DNA of 64,000 nucleotides from Paucisalibacillus globulus (GTDB lineage Bacteria > Bacillota > Bacilli > Bacillales > Amphibacillaceae): NCBI RefSeq assembly GCF_900184735.1, contig NZ_LT855386.1:394988-458987 (forward strand), in the 5' to 3' direction. The position numbers were made by a program, and so were the translations under genes. The first letter of the stretch is position 1, and every line of letters starts with the position of its first letter. Below the pieces are notes generated by a model that saw only the letters and a list, made by a program, of their open reading frames with translations, did no database searches and was not told the DNA's origin. Positions 1 to 8,963 of this stretch are shown here, piece after piece.

Positions 1-121
1 GTCCGCCGCTAGATCCACTAACGTCATCCCGAAGGAATCAGTTAGTTTCACTCGCTCGACTTGCATGTATTAGGCACGCCGCCAGCGTTCGTCCTGAGCC
101 AAGATCAAACTCTCCAAAAAA
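1..121 (-). rRNA. 16S ribosomal RNA, 5' end only
   Basis: On the minus strand the window opens with the first ~120 bases of a 16S rRNA gene, including the universal block around AGAGTTTGATC (the 27F primer region; here GATCTTGG instead of GATCCTGG, common in Bacillaceae) and the GACGAACGCTGGCGG block. The rest lies beyond the left edge. The exact 5' end is inferred by alignment to the remembered B. subtilis start and may be off by a few bases. Confidence 0.97.
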
Positions 122-243
122 GTTTGTTTATCATAATTGAAAGAATCAATTAAGTTCTTAGCACTAAAAGCACGCTAGCTTTTAGAATTTCTTTTTAATA
201 GAAAAAACAGGGTTGTTTTTTCTTACATACTGGTTGTTTTGTT

Positions 244-261
244 CAGTTTTCAAGGAGCAAG
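244..261 (-). promoter_or_regulatory. rrn leader boxA-like antitermination motif
   Basis: The minus strand reads CTTGCTCCTTGAAAACTG, the conserved Bacillus rrn leader block that resembles boxA (TGCTCTTT...). It lies between the P2 promoter and the 16S 5' end, where the Nus-factor antitermination site is expected. Between it and 16S are two short hairpins (about 164-185 and 200-222), probably part of the precursor-16S processing structure. Confidence 0.7.
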
Positions 262-284
262 TTTGTTTTTTTAACAACTTTTAT

Positions 285-313
285 ATAATACCAAAATAAC
301 AAAATGAAGTCAA
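285..313 (-). promoter_or_regulatory. rRNA operon promoter P2 (sigma A)
   Basis: Minus-strand -35 TTGACT (308-313) and -10 TATTAT (285-290) with an exact 17-base spacer, just upstream of the boxA-like leader. The strength and position fit the P2 promoter of a Bacillus rrn operon. Confidence 0.85.
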
Positions 314-370
314 TAGTTATTTTGAAAAGTTTTTGTGTAACTCACATGTCTTAATGAGCAACGATTAATA

Positions 371-399
371 ATTTAACATAGATATCAATAGGGTGTCAA
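371..399 (-). promoter_or_regulatory. rRNA operon promoter P1 (sigma A)
   Basis: Minus-strand -35 TTGACA (394-399), a 17-base spacer and -10 TTAAAT (371-376). It sits about 86 bases upstream of P2, giving the tandem P1-P2 arrangement usual for Bacillus rrn operons. The stretch 400-490 further upstream shows no gene. Confidence 0.75.
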
Positions 400-491
400 T
401 AACTTTTTTATATTTTTAGCAAGTTAACTGTTTAGGTAGAATGATGTAACTAATATCCATCATCTGATGGAGTTATTATTTCATGACGCAC

Positions 492-536
492 AAAAAAACT
501 AAGCCACACAACAATACAAGTTTCTGTATGGCTTAG
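492..536 (-). terminator. Rho-independent terminator after the 34-aa ORF
   Basis: Stem CTAAGCCATACA/TGTGTGGCTTAG with one G-U or mismatch position and a ~14-base loop, followed on the minus strand by seven T. It closes the yjcA-like/34-aa transcription unit and separates it from the rrn promoters. Confidence 0.8.
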
Positions 537-553
537 CTCCTATTCTAAAGTAC

Positions 554-658
554 TTATTTTCTTTTTCTTCTATTACCACAACCACAACCCGATTTTTTCC
601 TTCTCTTTCCTTGTGGTTTTGGTGAGGACGAACTTTCTTCTTTCTTTTGTTTAGTCAT
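554..658 (-). CDS. 34-aa basic, cysteine-containing micropeptide
   Basis: A short ORF of 34 codons begins with ATG nine bases after a strong AAAGGAGGA site. The product is very basic: a Lys/Glu/Ser N-terminal half, then a KRRKKSG patch, a CGCG motif at about residues 26-29, and a C-terminal RRKRK tail. It follows a DUF1360/YjcA-like gene and precedes a terminator, so it is probably co-transcribed. No family is recognised. A Gly-Cys core with basic flanks would suit a spore-coat or nucleic-acid-binding micropeptide, but that is inference. Confidence 0.65.
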   Translation of the reverse strand: MTKQKKEESSSSPKPQGKRRKKSGCGCGNRRKRK

Positions 659-683
659 TAAAACTGTCCTCCTTTTAACATTT

Positions 684-1037
684 TTACTCTACTAAGCGCT
701 GTACAATGGATTCACAAATACCAGCTGCCCCAGCAATTGCTAGTAATGTAATCAGAACATCACTTCCACTAGGCCAAATAACTGTTAAACCAACTAGAAA
801 GGCTGAGCACCAGATACCTGCACACCAATAACAACTTAATAATTCACCAAGCCAATATTGTAAACCTTTCCCTTTAATTTCAATATAATTGATTGTATTT
901 CCATTAGAATCTATCTCTTCAACTTCTTCATGAAAAGGTCTCCTAATAAAATTCGTAATCTTGTCAAACACAACTAGCCTTGTTAATCGGAAAGAGGCTA
1001 GAATTAATAACACAAATTCAAACCATCCACTAATCAT
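684..1037 (-). CDS. yjcA: DUF1360 membrane protein, YjcA-like (sporulation)
   Basis: The protein is 117-120 aa and resembles B. subtilis YjcA (DUF1360), annotated there as a sporulation protein of unknown mechanism. Hydrophobic segments lie at about residues 5-22 and 70-112, with an acidic soluble loop between. A cysteine-rich piece SCYWCAGIWC lies in the second hydrophobic region. The ATG at 1037 (MISGW) is preferred because AAGGATGAA lies at proper spacing before it; the ATG at 1046 overlaps that site. It heads a small unit with the downstream 34-aa ORF. Confidence 0.75.
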   Translation of the reverse strand: MISGWFEFVLLILASFRLTRLVVFDKITNFIRRPFHEEVEEIDSNGNTINYIEIKGKGLQYWLGELLSCYWCAGIWCSAFLVGLTVIWPSGSDVLITLLAIAGAAGICESIVQRLVE

Positions 1038-1173
1038 TTGCTTCATCCTTATTAAAAATTCTAGTTTAAGGGAAGATTTACTTTATAAACAACGTTATAG
1101 AAATAGTATATTTTTCACCACTACTATGTGACACTGTTATATACCCAATTGAATCTTTTCGAGATCCTCGTGT

Positions 1174-1809
1174 TTATATTTCCGCGAGATCAAAAGAAAT
1201 TACGCGATCGGTCTGAGGATTATAAATAACATTTCCACGTATTTTTAGTTCTTCTTGTTGTTGATGTAGAACAAAGTCAAAAGTTTCTTTGGTTCTTGTA
1301 GGAGAGATCTCTGTTTTTCCGACAGATTTGTAATCAGTTACTTCAAAGTCTGGATGACCAACTTGCACTAATTCGAGTAGATACTTGCCCCATTTCTCCT
1401 CTTCTAATTCTGGTGATAGGGTTATTTCTACATTTATAACTCCTTGATTTAGATTAGCTCCTAAAGCTTCAAACGCTCTACGATGTATGTTAATTTTATT
1501 TTGAGGATATCCTCCCACTTGGTCTACAACTGTTAAAATAACCTCCCTACCAGTTATCGGATTTCTTACTTTTATAGATTCACCACACTGATACGGGGTG
1601 TCCTCACCAACTGCAACCGTCATAAACTGGTTAGTGGACCAGGGTAGACCGCATTTTGTAACTTGACCTCCTGAAGTCCATGTTGCTTGACCTTTAATAA
1701 CTTGTTGACGTTCCTTCTCATTTGAATATAAATACTCAGGATAATATGGATAAACCGGATAAGGATAATATCTATATTCCGAAATATAAGGATTATAATA
1801 ATAATACAT
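1174..1809 (-). CDS. Double-psi beta-barrel / DUF3889 protein
   Basis: After a Tyr/Pro-rich N-terminus (residues 1-30) comes an expansin/RlpA-like double-psi beta-barrel at about residues 38-130, with GQATWTSGGQ, CGLPWS and VVDQVGGYPQ. A C-terminal domain with the pattern of DUF3889 follows (KWGKYLLE to the end). There is no classical signal peptide; the Tyr-rich head is typical of spore or exosporium surface proteins in Bacillaceae (inference). The start at 1809 has AGGGGGAAACGAG in front; an upstream in-frame ATG at 1842 has no site. The function is unproven, possibly cell-wall binding. Confidence 0.7.
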   Translation of the reverse strand: MYYYYNPYISEYRYYPYPVYPYYPEYLYSNEKERQQVIKGQATWTSGGQVTKCGLPWSTNQFMTVAVGEDTPYQCGESIKVRNPITGREVILTVVDQVGGYPQNKINIHRRAFEALGANLNQGVINVEITLSPELEEEKWGKYLLELVQVGHPDFEVTDYKSVGKTEISPTRTKETFDFVLHQQQEELKIRGNVIYNPQTDRVISFDLAEI

Positions 1810-1973
1810 CTCGTTTCCCCCTAAATGTAAATTGTTTCCCATAGCTTGTTAGTCAAGCTAACGAGCTAGTTCTGTATTACATGAATATGAATACAGATGG
1901 TTGACCTGTTACAATTTTGGAAAACATATTTAGGATAGAGACAAAATTAGAAGCAAAGAAAGGAAAATAATTA

Positions 1974-2183
1974 ATGAGTGAACAAACTATATATATAAAA
2001 GAAGCCACATCTAAACCAGGGATTGTAAAAGTAGAAGATCTCCTGAATCAATTACATGGTATAGAGAGAGTATTGATAGATACCGATGATGGAGAGGTAA
2101 GAGTAGAGTTCGATGAAAAGGCCATTTCAAAGGAAAGAATTTTAACAGTCTTAATAGAGAGCAATTTTACTATATTACATTAA
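1974..2183 (+). CDS. Small HMA-fold-like protein lacking the metal-binding CxxC
   Basis: 69 aa with the beta-alpha-beta-beta-alpha-beta pattern of heavy-metal-associated domains (TIYIKEA ... GIERVLIDTDDGEVRVEFD ... ILTVLIESNF). The loop that normally carries CxxC reads SKPGIV, so no thiolate metal site is visible. An AAAGGAAAA site precedes the ATG. It stands alone between convergent or divergent neighbours. It is either a non-metal HMA-like fold or a diverged chaperone; the function is unknown. Confidence 0.7.
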   Translation: MSEQTIYIKEATSKPGIVKVEDLLNQLHGIERVLIDTDDGEVRVEFDEKAISKERILTVLIESNFTILH

Positions 2184-2312
2184 GTTGCTTTAAAAAACTG
2201 TACAAGGCACTCGATGTATTCTTGTAAGACAGTAGTAAAATACTCATTTATCATTTTTTAGAGATACTCTATCTCCCTTCACTAATTCTCAATAAAAAAC
2301 TAATAAAAAAGT

Positions 2313-2346
2313 AAAAAAGCAGTATAGCTAATTGCTACACTGCTTT
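2313..2346 (-). terminator. Rho-independent terminator of the acetyltransferase gene
   Basis: Minus-strand hairpin AAAGCAGTGTAGC/GCTATACTGCTTT (one mismatch) with a short loop, then TTTTTT. It lies just downstream of the GNAT-like gene stop. Confidence 0.85.
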
Positions 2347-2353
2347 GTACATA

Positions 2354-2623
2354 TCACGCTAGAACTTCTTGAAGATTATTTTTTTCTATATACTTCTGAG
2401 CATAGGGACATTCTGCTACTATCTTTACTTCTTCTTGTCTTGCAAAACTTACAACCTTTTCGACAAGCTGCCCTGCCATGCCTTGTCCCCTTAGTTCATC
2501 TGATACATAGGTATGGTCAACCACCAAATTACCAGTAGAATCTTTTTGATAGGTGATTTCAGCTTTTGGTCTCGCTTCATCACCAACAAAAAACTTACCT
2601 TGACCCTGTTTAATATCGCCCAT
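2354..2623 (-). CDS. YjdJ-type GNAT N-acetyltransferase
   Basis: An 89-aa single-domain protein of the short GNAT subfamily (PF14542/YjdJ type). The acetyl-CoA loop is visible as LRGQGMAGQLVEKVV at about residues 45-59, followed by CPYAQKYIEK, typical of this subfamily. A GGGGTGG site precedes the ATG. The substrate is unknown; small family members may act on metabolites or proteins. It is transcribed alone with its own terminator, downstream of nrnB and possibly read through from it. Confidence 0.85.
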   Translation of the reverse strand: MGDIKQGQGKFFVGDEARPKAEITYQKDSTGNLVVDHTYVSDELRGQGMAGQLVEKVVSFARQEEVKIVAECPYAQKYIEKNNLQEVLA

Positions 2624-2675
2624 TACGCCACCCCTTTATCTGTTTTTTTCCTTATTTTCCATTATAATCTACTGA

Positions 2676-3857
2676 TTATTTTTTTGATAGTTTGTAACCT
2701 TCCATCAAATACTCAACAAATTCTTCATCACGTATTAGCCATGTCTGATAATTTCTCTTTATAAATTTTTCACCGTCATCAAAGCTAGGAAATGACAGAG
2801 TTAATTCTTTGTGATTTTCTTCTAGCAACCAATATTCATCTTTTCTAAATAATAAATAGTTTTTTCCTTCATTAGAACGGTAAAGTGAACCAAGTGGATT
2901 TCCTTTTAAATTAAATTTATTTCTTCTAGCATCTTCTCTAAGGGGGTCCAGATGGAAGGTTTCCTCCACAAATTGTTTGAAAGCTTCACTACTCATCGTA
3001 CATCCAGAAGCCTTGGAGTGTCCTCCACCACCATATTTTTGGGCAACTACAGATACATCAACATCATCATGAATCGTACGAAAGCCAATACGTCTTCCCC
3101 CCATATTGATAATAGCAATGTAATCTAAATGTGGATAATCTTTCCCTAACTCATTTCCAAGTTCTGAGTGATACATTTCTGCGAACACTACACCAGCATA
3201 GTAACTATCTATCTTATGTTGAATCAATTCCCTCCTTTTTCTTCGAATGTAGCGCTCTATTTTATTGTCTTCCAACTCAAGAATTTTTTTCTCGAAATCA
3301 CTAAATTGAAAATGCTCATTATCTTGTAAGCGTTCCAACATAATTTCTACAAACTCGTCGATGGAAATTAAATAGAATAATGAATTTAAACGATGCGCCT
3401 CATAGTTATCATTTTCTTCCCATTCCCACGTATCATATTGCCTTATCAACTCCACAAATTCCTCAATTACTGGCTTCGGAGTCAAAAGATTATGCTTAAC
3501 AAGATATTCATAAAGGAGAGAAGTTGCTGAATTAAGTTTGCCCTCTCCATTTTCAACAACAACATGCCCCCACTCATATTCATTAAAATGCAATGCAGTT
3601 TTATGATGATCAATCAATTGTAGATTTCCACCACTTCGGAAATACTCAGCTAGTCTTTTTTCATTTTCTTCATTCACTGATAAATCAGTGATAAATAAGA
3701 ATGTATCCATATCTTTTTGATCTAAGAACCAAGAAACTTCTTTATCCAACCCACCTACTGAGTTATATCGGATATTTACTTCCTTTCCAAATGCAAGTTT
3801 TGCTAATATTCCACAGCCAACACCATCTAAATCATTATGCGAAAGTAATTTATACAT
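2676..3857 (-). CDS. nrnB: Oligoribonuclease NrnB (DHH family)
   Basis: A 393-aa DHH/DHHA1 phosphoesterase matching the length and start of B. subtilis NrnB (YngD), which degrades short RNA oligonucleotides 3' to 5'. Motifs seen: N-terminal SHNDLDGVGC (metal-binding Asp), LIDHHKTA (the DHH motif, about residue 77) and the DHHA1 glycine loop GGGGHSKASGC at about residue 275. A long charged helical linker separates the domains. The protein is cytoplasmic. It is an apparently monocistronic gene. Confidence 0.9.
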   Translation of the reverse strand: MYKLLSHNDLDGVGCGILAKLAFGKEVNIRYNSVGGLDKEVSWFLDQKDMDTFLFITDLSVNEENEKRLAEYFRSGGNLQLIDHHKTALHFNEYEWGHVVVENGEGKLNSATSLLYEYLVKHNLLTPKPVIEEFVELIRQYDTWEWEENDNYEAHRLNSLFYLISIDEFVEIMLERLQDNEHFQFSDFEKKILELEDNKIERYIRRKRRELIQHKIDSYYAGVVFAEMYHSELGNELGKDYPHLDYIAIINMGGRRIGFRTIHDDVDVSVVAQKYGGGGHSKASGCTMSSEAFKQFVEETFHLDPLREDARRNKFNLKGNPLGSLYRSNEGKNYLLFRKDEYWLLEENHKELTLSFPSFDDGEKFIKRNYQTWLIRDEEFVEYLMEGYKLSKK

Positions 3858-3980
3858 GTTCTCACCTCTGATGCTAGTATGTATTATGCGACATAAAAAT
3901 ATGAAAGCTAAACAGAATGAAAATATTAAACCAAGGAGAGAATACTAAGTAAATTCTACTTAAAAGAAGGTGTAACACTT

Positions 3981-4418
3981 ATGAAGCATTTATCATCTTT
4001 CCTAATAAAACTTATCATGACTACCTTAATACTTTGGGTAGTGTTAGGTATTTTTTTCGATGTAACACTATCCGATATACTACTCACTAGTTTTATATTA
4101 AGTACGGTTTCGTTTATTACCGATGTTTTTATCCTACCAAACGTGTCCAATCTATGGGCTACAATTGGTGACTTTGGTTTAGCACTGGTTGGGGTTTGGC
4201 TTATAGGTCAAGGTTTATTCGAAGGGAACTTCTCATTAAGTGACGCATCACTAATATCTGCTGCAATAATCGCACTTGGAGAAATATTCTTTCATCATTA
4301 TATGAAGAGTAGAGTAATCGACAGAAAACAATATAGTGCACCTAATACCATTACCCTTACTAATCGAATGCAAACGGAATTCAGTAGAGAATTACAAGAA
4401 GAAGAAGAAGATAAGTAA
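3981..4418 (+). CDS. DUF2512 (YndM-like) membrane protein
   Basis: 145 aa with four predicted membrane segments in residues 5-115 and a charged Glu-rich tail (LQEEEEDK). The sequence matches the DUF2512 family (B. subtilis YndM, unknown function). An AGAAGG site precedes the ATG. It is followed by a YjcZ-type micropeptide on the same strand. A role in sporulation or the envelope is plausible from context but not shown. Confidence 0.8.
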   Translation: MKHLSSFLIKLIMTTLILWVVLGIFFDVTLSDILLTSFILSTVSFITDVFILPNVSNLWATIGDFGLALVGVWLIGQGLFEGNFSLSDASLISAAIIALGEIFFHHYMKSRVIDRKQYSAPNTITLTNRMQTEFSRELQEEEEDK

Positions 4419-4535
4419 CCCTATAGACTCAGGAAAGCGGAAGAGCACATTTTACATTCCCTCCACGTAAGTCCACAAAGTGCTAATTAAATTCCCATAT
4501 GCTAATAGTAATACGGGTGTAAGGAGGGGAATGTA

Positions 4536-4637
4536 ATGGGATACGGTGGAAGAAACAACAATAACTTCGAATTAATTGTTGTTCTATTTATCCTACTAAT
4601 TATTGTAGGATCATCTTATGTTGGTAGAGGGTACTAA
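4536..4637 (+). CDS. YjcZ-family sporulation micropeptide
   Basis: A 33-aa ORF directly after a strong AAGGAGGGG site. It has a Gly/Asn-rich head (MGYGGRNNNN) and one hydrophobic helix FELIVVLFILLIIVG, then a short SSYVGRGY tail. This is the signature of the YjcZ family of tiny spore-associated membrane proteins. A 15-bp hairpin follows, ending the transcript. Confidence 0.88.
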   Translation: MGYGGRNNNNFELIVVLFILLIIVGSSYVGRGY

Positions 4638-4643
4638 CTATAG

Positions 4644-4679
4644 TAAACGAACGCATTATTTTACTAATGCGTTCGTTTA
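4644..4679 (+). terminator. Strong hairpin terminator after the YjcZ-type gene
   Basis: A perfect 15-bp stem TAAACGAACGCATTA with its complement and a 6-base loop. The following T tract is short (TTGTT), so termination may be partly bidirectional. Confidence 0.75.
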
Positions 4680-4742
4680 TTGTTCCAACTATTAGGTGAA
4701 GTCGCACCTTATAATATCTAGTGATTTGTATACCTTCCTAAC

Positions 4743-4783
4743 AAAAAAATATGCCAGGTTATCGGTTGTTTCGATACCTGGCA
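4743..4783 (-). terminator. Terminator of the UPF0182 gene
   Basis: Minus-strand stem TGCCAGGTATCG/CGATAACCTGGCA followed by a run of T (4743-4749), immediately downstream of the UPF0182 stop codon. Confidence 0.85.
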
Positions 4784-4791
4784 ATTTTCTA

Positions 4792-7530
4792 TTATTCAAG
4801 ACCTTCTAAAATTGTTTCTATTTCTGTCATTAACTCCCCAGCTTTTTGCCATTCACCTTGTGAAAGGGCCTCTTGATATGCATCAAATAGTTCAGATACT
4901 TCTATTAGAGTATCTTCAGCATTCAGAATTGGTTCGGTGTCCTCCCCATCCTCCGTATCTTCTTGAGAATCATTAGGCTCATTATTTTGCTTACTATCTG
5001 GGTCAACAAGTTCGAGAATCCGTGCTAATGCTTTTTCAAAACTCTCTTCCATGACGATATAGTCACTATACGCTACAACTACTTGCTTTACTTCAGGTAG
5101 TGAAGTTTCATTGGAAGATTCAATATAAATAGGTTCCACATACAATATCGTATCCTCAATAGGAATAGCTAACAGGTTACCACGAATAACTTCAGATCCA
5201 CCTTGAGACCACAGATTTAACTGCTGTGAAATAACACTATCCTGGTTAATTCGGTTTTCAATCTGTTGTGGTCCATAAACATTTTTCTGTTTAGGGAAAC
5301 GATAAACAAACATCTCACCGTAATGTTCTCCATCATTTCTAACACCCATCCACGCAATCATGTTTTGCCTATTTCTAGGTGTAAATGGTTGCATTAATAT
5401 AAATTCCTCCTCTTCATACTCAGGAAGTTTCATGGTTACAAAATACGGATCCATTTCTACATCTTCATTATAATACTTTTCTGTAGGAATCTGCCATACA
5501 TCTTCACGATTATAGAAGACTTCTAAGTTAGACATATGGTATGTTCCGTATATAGAGGATTGAACCTTAAATAACATTTCTGGATAGCGAAAATGAGCAC
5601 GTATGTCTTCAGGAATTTCCTCTTCAAAAAGACTCGGGAACATATTTTGATAGGTCTTTAATAAAGGATCACTTGGATCCACAACATAAAAGTCGACCTC
5701 TCCAGTATAAGCGTCAACTACAACCTTTACTGAGTTTCGAATATAATTCGCTCCACTATCCGAATAAGGTTCAGCATATGGATAATGCTCTTCTGTTAAA
5801 TAAGCATCAATCATCCATGCTAAGCTACCATCTTCTCGAATGAAAATATAAGGGTCCTCATCATAAGTGAAGAATGGCGCAATTCTATCAACGCGATCCA
5901 TAATATTTCTTGTATGCAGCAATAAACTATCACTACTTATTTGATCAGAAACTAGCATTCGGAAATTAGCTGTATCTAATGCAAATAGCAAGCGGTTCAG
6001 CCCTGTCATCGGAATACCATTTTCCGCTTCATAACGAGAGGTAGCATTATCACCACCTTGCGGATAATCGAATTCCTCTTTCTTGCTGTTTACCACAATT
6101 TCATCATAAGACTCTTCACCAAAATATATCTGAGGTCGATTAACATCCATAACACCTTGTGGCGGTAAATTATTTAACATGTATTTAGGTTGCCCCTGTG
6201 GTGTCACTTGATTTACGTGACTCATTACAACACCATAACCATGTGTATAGCGAAGATTCAGGTTTTCCCAGGTTTTTGCTTGTTCAGATAAATCTTCTGT
6301 TCGCAATTCTCTTGCACTTATGAATACTTGTTCGTAATCTCCATCAATCTGATAACGATCAATATCAACATCATTAAAAGCATAGTATGGTCTGATCGTC
6401 TGGGTTTGATCATACACATCTTCCAGCGGTCTTACATCATTTATACGGACATTTTCAATCGTCTTCATATTTCTCTCAATCATAGCTGTATCTAGCGAAT
6501 CATTTACAGGATGCTCCTGCTCTTCTATTCCTAATATTTTATAAGCAGCTCTCGTATACTCTAAATTATGTGCCAAATAAGGCTCTTCTTTTGAGAATTC
6601 ATTCGGTGAAACAACAAAGCTTTGAACCGCAACACTTGCAAGTTGTCCAACAATAACAAGTACAACGTAAGCAACAATTGGCATTGCCATGGAAAGGATT
6701 TTCCCACGATTCATGGATACAATCATCCAAATTGTTCCTATGACTGCCACAGCTGCTAATACATAAGCTTTCGGTATGTTGATTAATTGGTCTGTATAAC
6801 TTAGCCCATAAACAGCACTTTCTTGAAAGATATTAACCTTATTAGTAAGTATGGTTTCATATGGTGCTAATACATGTAACCCAGCAAGTAGTAAACCAAT
6901 AAAACCTAATGTCACACCCATATGAATTTGCGCTTTTTTACTTTTACGATACATTCCAAAAACAGAATAAAACCCTGCTTCAAGTAAGAAAAAGAAAATA
7001 CCCAAACTTAATAAAAGATTTAGCATGATTTTTAATACTGGTAAGGTATACATATAAAAAGATATATCCATATTAAAGTATGGATCAGTTATATTAAATG
7101 AAGCTTGATTTAGAAACTTTAATAAAGGTTCCCAACCTATCCCCTGTACGAGTGAACTTCCAAATAAACCAATTACCATGGATATACCAAAAATAATAGC
7201 ACTACTTTTCTTTTTTTCTAGGATTATAGGTGGCAACTGTTCTTGTTTCAGATGACCAATATACGTACTCCGAACCCAGAAAAATGTTATCATGGATAAT
7301 ACTAAGAAAACGATAAAGCCAATCCCTGCTAGCAATACTTTGCTTCCTAGAATTGTTGTAAATAAGTCACGAAACCCTAAACTATCCATCCAAATAAAAT
7401 CGGTTATGAAACTAACAGATAAAGCACCGACAATAAATAAAAGAATAATGACTATAAGTGTTATAGATTTTGCTTTTGACATTCTTGGTTTCTTTTTAGA
7501 AGTTTTATTCTCAAAAACCGTAAAATCCAA
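4792..7530 (-). CDS. UPF0182 family large membrane protein
   Basis: A 912-aa protein. Residues 20-310 carry about seven hydrophobic segments. A large, probably extracytoplasmic, domain follows with conserved pieces such as NIMDRVDRIAPFF, LAWMIDAYLT and VDFYVVDPSDPL. The C-terminus is a low-complexity acidic linker (NEPNDSQEDTEDGEDTEP) and a helical end. Length and layout fit UPF0182 (COG1615), which has no established function. An AGGAGGAAC site precedes the ATG. The gene is monocistronic with its own terminator. Confidence 0.88.
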   Translation of the reverse strand: MDFTVFENKTSKKKPRMSKAKSITLIVIILLFIVGALSVSFITDFIWMDSLGFRDLFTTILGSKVLLAGIGFIVFLVLSMITFFWVRSTYIGHLKQEQLPPIILEKKKSSAIIFGISMVIGLFGSSLVQGIGWEPLLKFLNQASFNITDPYFNMDISFYMYTLPVLKIMLNLLLSLGIFFFLLEAGFYSVFGMYRKSKKAQIHMGVTLGFIGLLLAGLHVLAPYETILTNKVNIFQESAVYGLSYTDQLINIPKAYVLAAVAVIGTIWMIVSMNRGKILSMAMPIVAYVVLVIVGQLASVAVQSFVVSPNEFSKEEPYLAHNLEYTRAAYKILGIEEQEHPVNDSLDTAMIERNMKTIENVRINDVRPLEDVYDQTQTIRPYYAFNDVDIDRYQIDGDYEQVFISARELRTEDLSEQAKTWENLNLRYTHGYGVVMSHVNQVTPQGQPKYMLNNLPPQGVMDVNRPQIYFGEESYDEIVVNSKKEEFDYPQGGDNATSRYEAENGIPMTGLNRLLFALDTANFRMLVSDQISSDSLLLHTRNIMDRVDRIAPFFTYDEDPYIFIREDGSLAWMIDAYLTEEHYPYAEPYSDSGANYIRNSVKVVVDAYTGEVDFYVVDPSDPLLKTYQNMFPSLFEEEIPEDIRAHFRYPEMLFKVQSSIYGTYHMSNLEVFYNREDVWQIPTEKYYNEDVEMDPYFVTMKLPEYEEEEFILMQPFTPRNRQNMIAWMGVRNDGEHYGEMFVYRFPKQKNVYGPQQIENRINQDSVISQQLNLWSQGGSEVIRGNLLAIPIEDTILYVEPIYIESSNETSLPEVKQVVVAYSDYIVMEESFEKALARILELVDPDSKQNNEPNDSQEDTEDGEDTEPILNAEDTLIEVSELFDAYQEALSQGEWQKAGELMTEIETILEGLE

Positions 7531-7771
7531 AGTTGTTCCTCCTAATATTTAGTATTAATAAGGTTAATTTCCCTTGCTAATCATAACAGATAATCAGATT
7601 GTTTCACTATTATTACGATAAATTTACTAATAAGTTTCACTTTTTTATCAGAGACATGATAATCGATACTAAGGTTATCACACTTAATCTACTATCATCC
7701 TATCCAATATTACATCTACTATTTCATTTGAAAATTATAAAATAATAGGCATTGATTGAAAGGAGATTTAT

Positions 7772-8362
7772 ATGAATAGCACACTTTCCCCTCTACCTAA
7801 AAGTTTCTATATCAAACCAACATTAGAAGTAGCAAAAGATCTCTTGGGATGTGTTTTGGTTAAAATCACAGATGAGGGTATTACATCAGGAGTTATTGTT
7901 GAGACGGAAGCTTATCTTGGAGTTAATGATCGTGCGGCTCATAGCTTTCAAAATCGCCGAACCAAACGTACAGAAATCATGTTTCACGAACCTGGCCTAG
8001 TTTATACATACCAAATGCACACCCATTGTTTAGTTAATGTAGTCACTGGTGGGTTAGGCATACCAGAAGCTGTATTAATTCGGGCTGTAGAGCCCTTAAG
8101 TGGTATCGAGTTAATGTTAAAGAGAAGACCTGTTTCTAATATCAAAAATCTCACAAGTGGTCCTGGCAAACTTACAAAAGCATTAGGGATTACAATGGAT
8201 GATTATGGAAAAGCCTTTTATAATTCATCTTTGTTTATTGCGGAGGGAAAACAACCATTAACTGTTGAGCAAGGAACAAGAATAGGAATTAATAATTCTG
8301 GTGAAGCAAAAGATTATCCGTATCGGTTCTTTATTCCAGGCAACCCATTTGTATCCCGATAA
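7772..8362 (+). CDS. 3-methyladenine DNA glycosylase (AAG/MPG family)
   Basis: 196 aa, the usual length of the Aag/Mpg family, which removes alkylated and deaminated purines from DNA in base excision repair. Seen: [15 protein letters not shown], the catalytic-region [18 protein letters not shown], and [32 protein letters not shown] site precedes the ATG. The closest Bacillus relative is YxlJ. It precedes moaC on the same strand, but the 64-base gap and unrelated function suggest proximity rather than shared regulation. Confidence 0.92.
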   Translation: MNSTLSPLPKSFYIKPTLEVAKDLLGCVLVKITDEGITSGVIVETEAYLGVNDRAAHSFQNRRTKRTEIMFHEPGLVYTYQMHTHCLVNVVTGGLGIPEAVLIRAVEPLSGIELMLKRRPVSNIKNLTSGPGKLTKALGITMDDYGKAFYNSSLFIAEGKQPLTVEQGTRIGINNSGEAKDYPYRFFIPGNPFVSR

Positions 8363-8426
8363 CTTGTCTTTTCCAATGCCCTACCATAAGATAAATGTAA
8401 CAAAATTTTCGAGAGGTGGAACAATT

Positions 8427-8912
8427 ATGTTAACCCATTTTAATGAAGACGGAAGAGCTAAAATGGTTGATATTTCAAATAAAGATAAAACAGTTCGATT
8501 AGCAATTGCAAGGTCCAGTATTCAAATGAGTAATCAAGTATATGATGCAATCCGAAATCAGAAGATAAAAAAAGGAGACGTACTCTCTGTAGCACAAGTT
8601 GCTGGAATTATGGCAGCAAAACAAACATCCTCACTCATTCCAATGTGTCATCCAATCCCAATTAGTGGGGTAAACATAACATTTCAATGGAATGAACTAA
8701 CAGAAGCAGAAGCTATAGAATTAGTAATACGTGCAGAAGTAAAAACTGTTGGAAGTACAGGCGTAGAAATGGAAGCATTAACCGCAGCATCCATTTCAGC
8801 GTTAACTATTTATGATATGTGTAAAGCTGTTGATAAAAGTATGGTTATCGGTTCAACCTATTTACTTGAAAAAAGTGGGGGTAAGAATGGAGATTATAAA
8901 AGGAATGGTTAA
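8427..8912 (+). CDS. moaC: Cyclic pyranopterin monophosphate synthase MoaC
   Basis: 161 aa. MoaC converts the MoaA product (3',8-cyclo-GTP) to cPMP, the second half of step 1 of molybdenum cofactor synthesis. Family motifs: GRAKMVDIS at the start, [33 protein letters not shown] and the C-terminal [10 protein letters not shown]. The open frame extends upstream to 8301, inside the glycosylase gene. The ATG at 8427 is chosen because GAGAGGTGG lies in front and the protein then aligns with known MoaC starts. It is separated from the other moa genes by repeat copy A and lies on the opposite strand. Confidence 0.95.
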   Translation: MLTHFNEDGRAKMVDISNKDKTVRLAIARSSIQMSNQVYDAIRNQKIKKGDVLSVAQVAGIMAAKQTSSLIPMCHPIPISGVNITFQWNELTEAEAIELVIRAEVKTVGSTGVEMEALTAASISALTIYDMCKAVDKSMVIGSTYLLEKSGGKNGDYKRNG

Positions 8913-8963
8913 AACAATAGGCAGTATTTAAGTGCTAGTTTCTTGCATTCTCTCATTCACTTT

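Noticed and set aside
197-224. Hairpin AAAAAACA/TGTTTTTT in the rrn leader resembling a terminator
   Set aside because: It lies between the rrn promoters and 16S, where antitermination and precursor processing structures are expected; calling it a terminator would contradict the operon.
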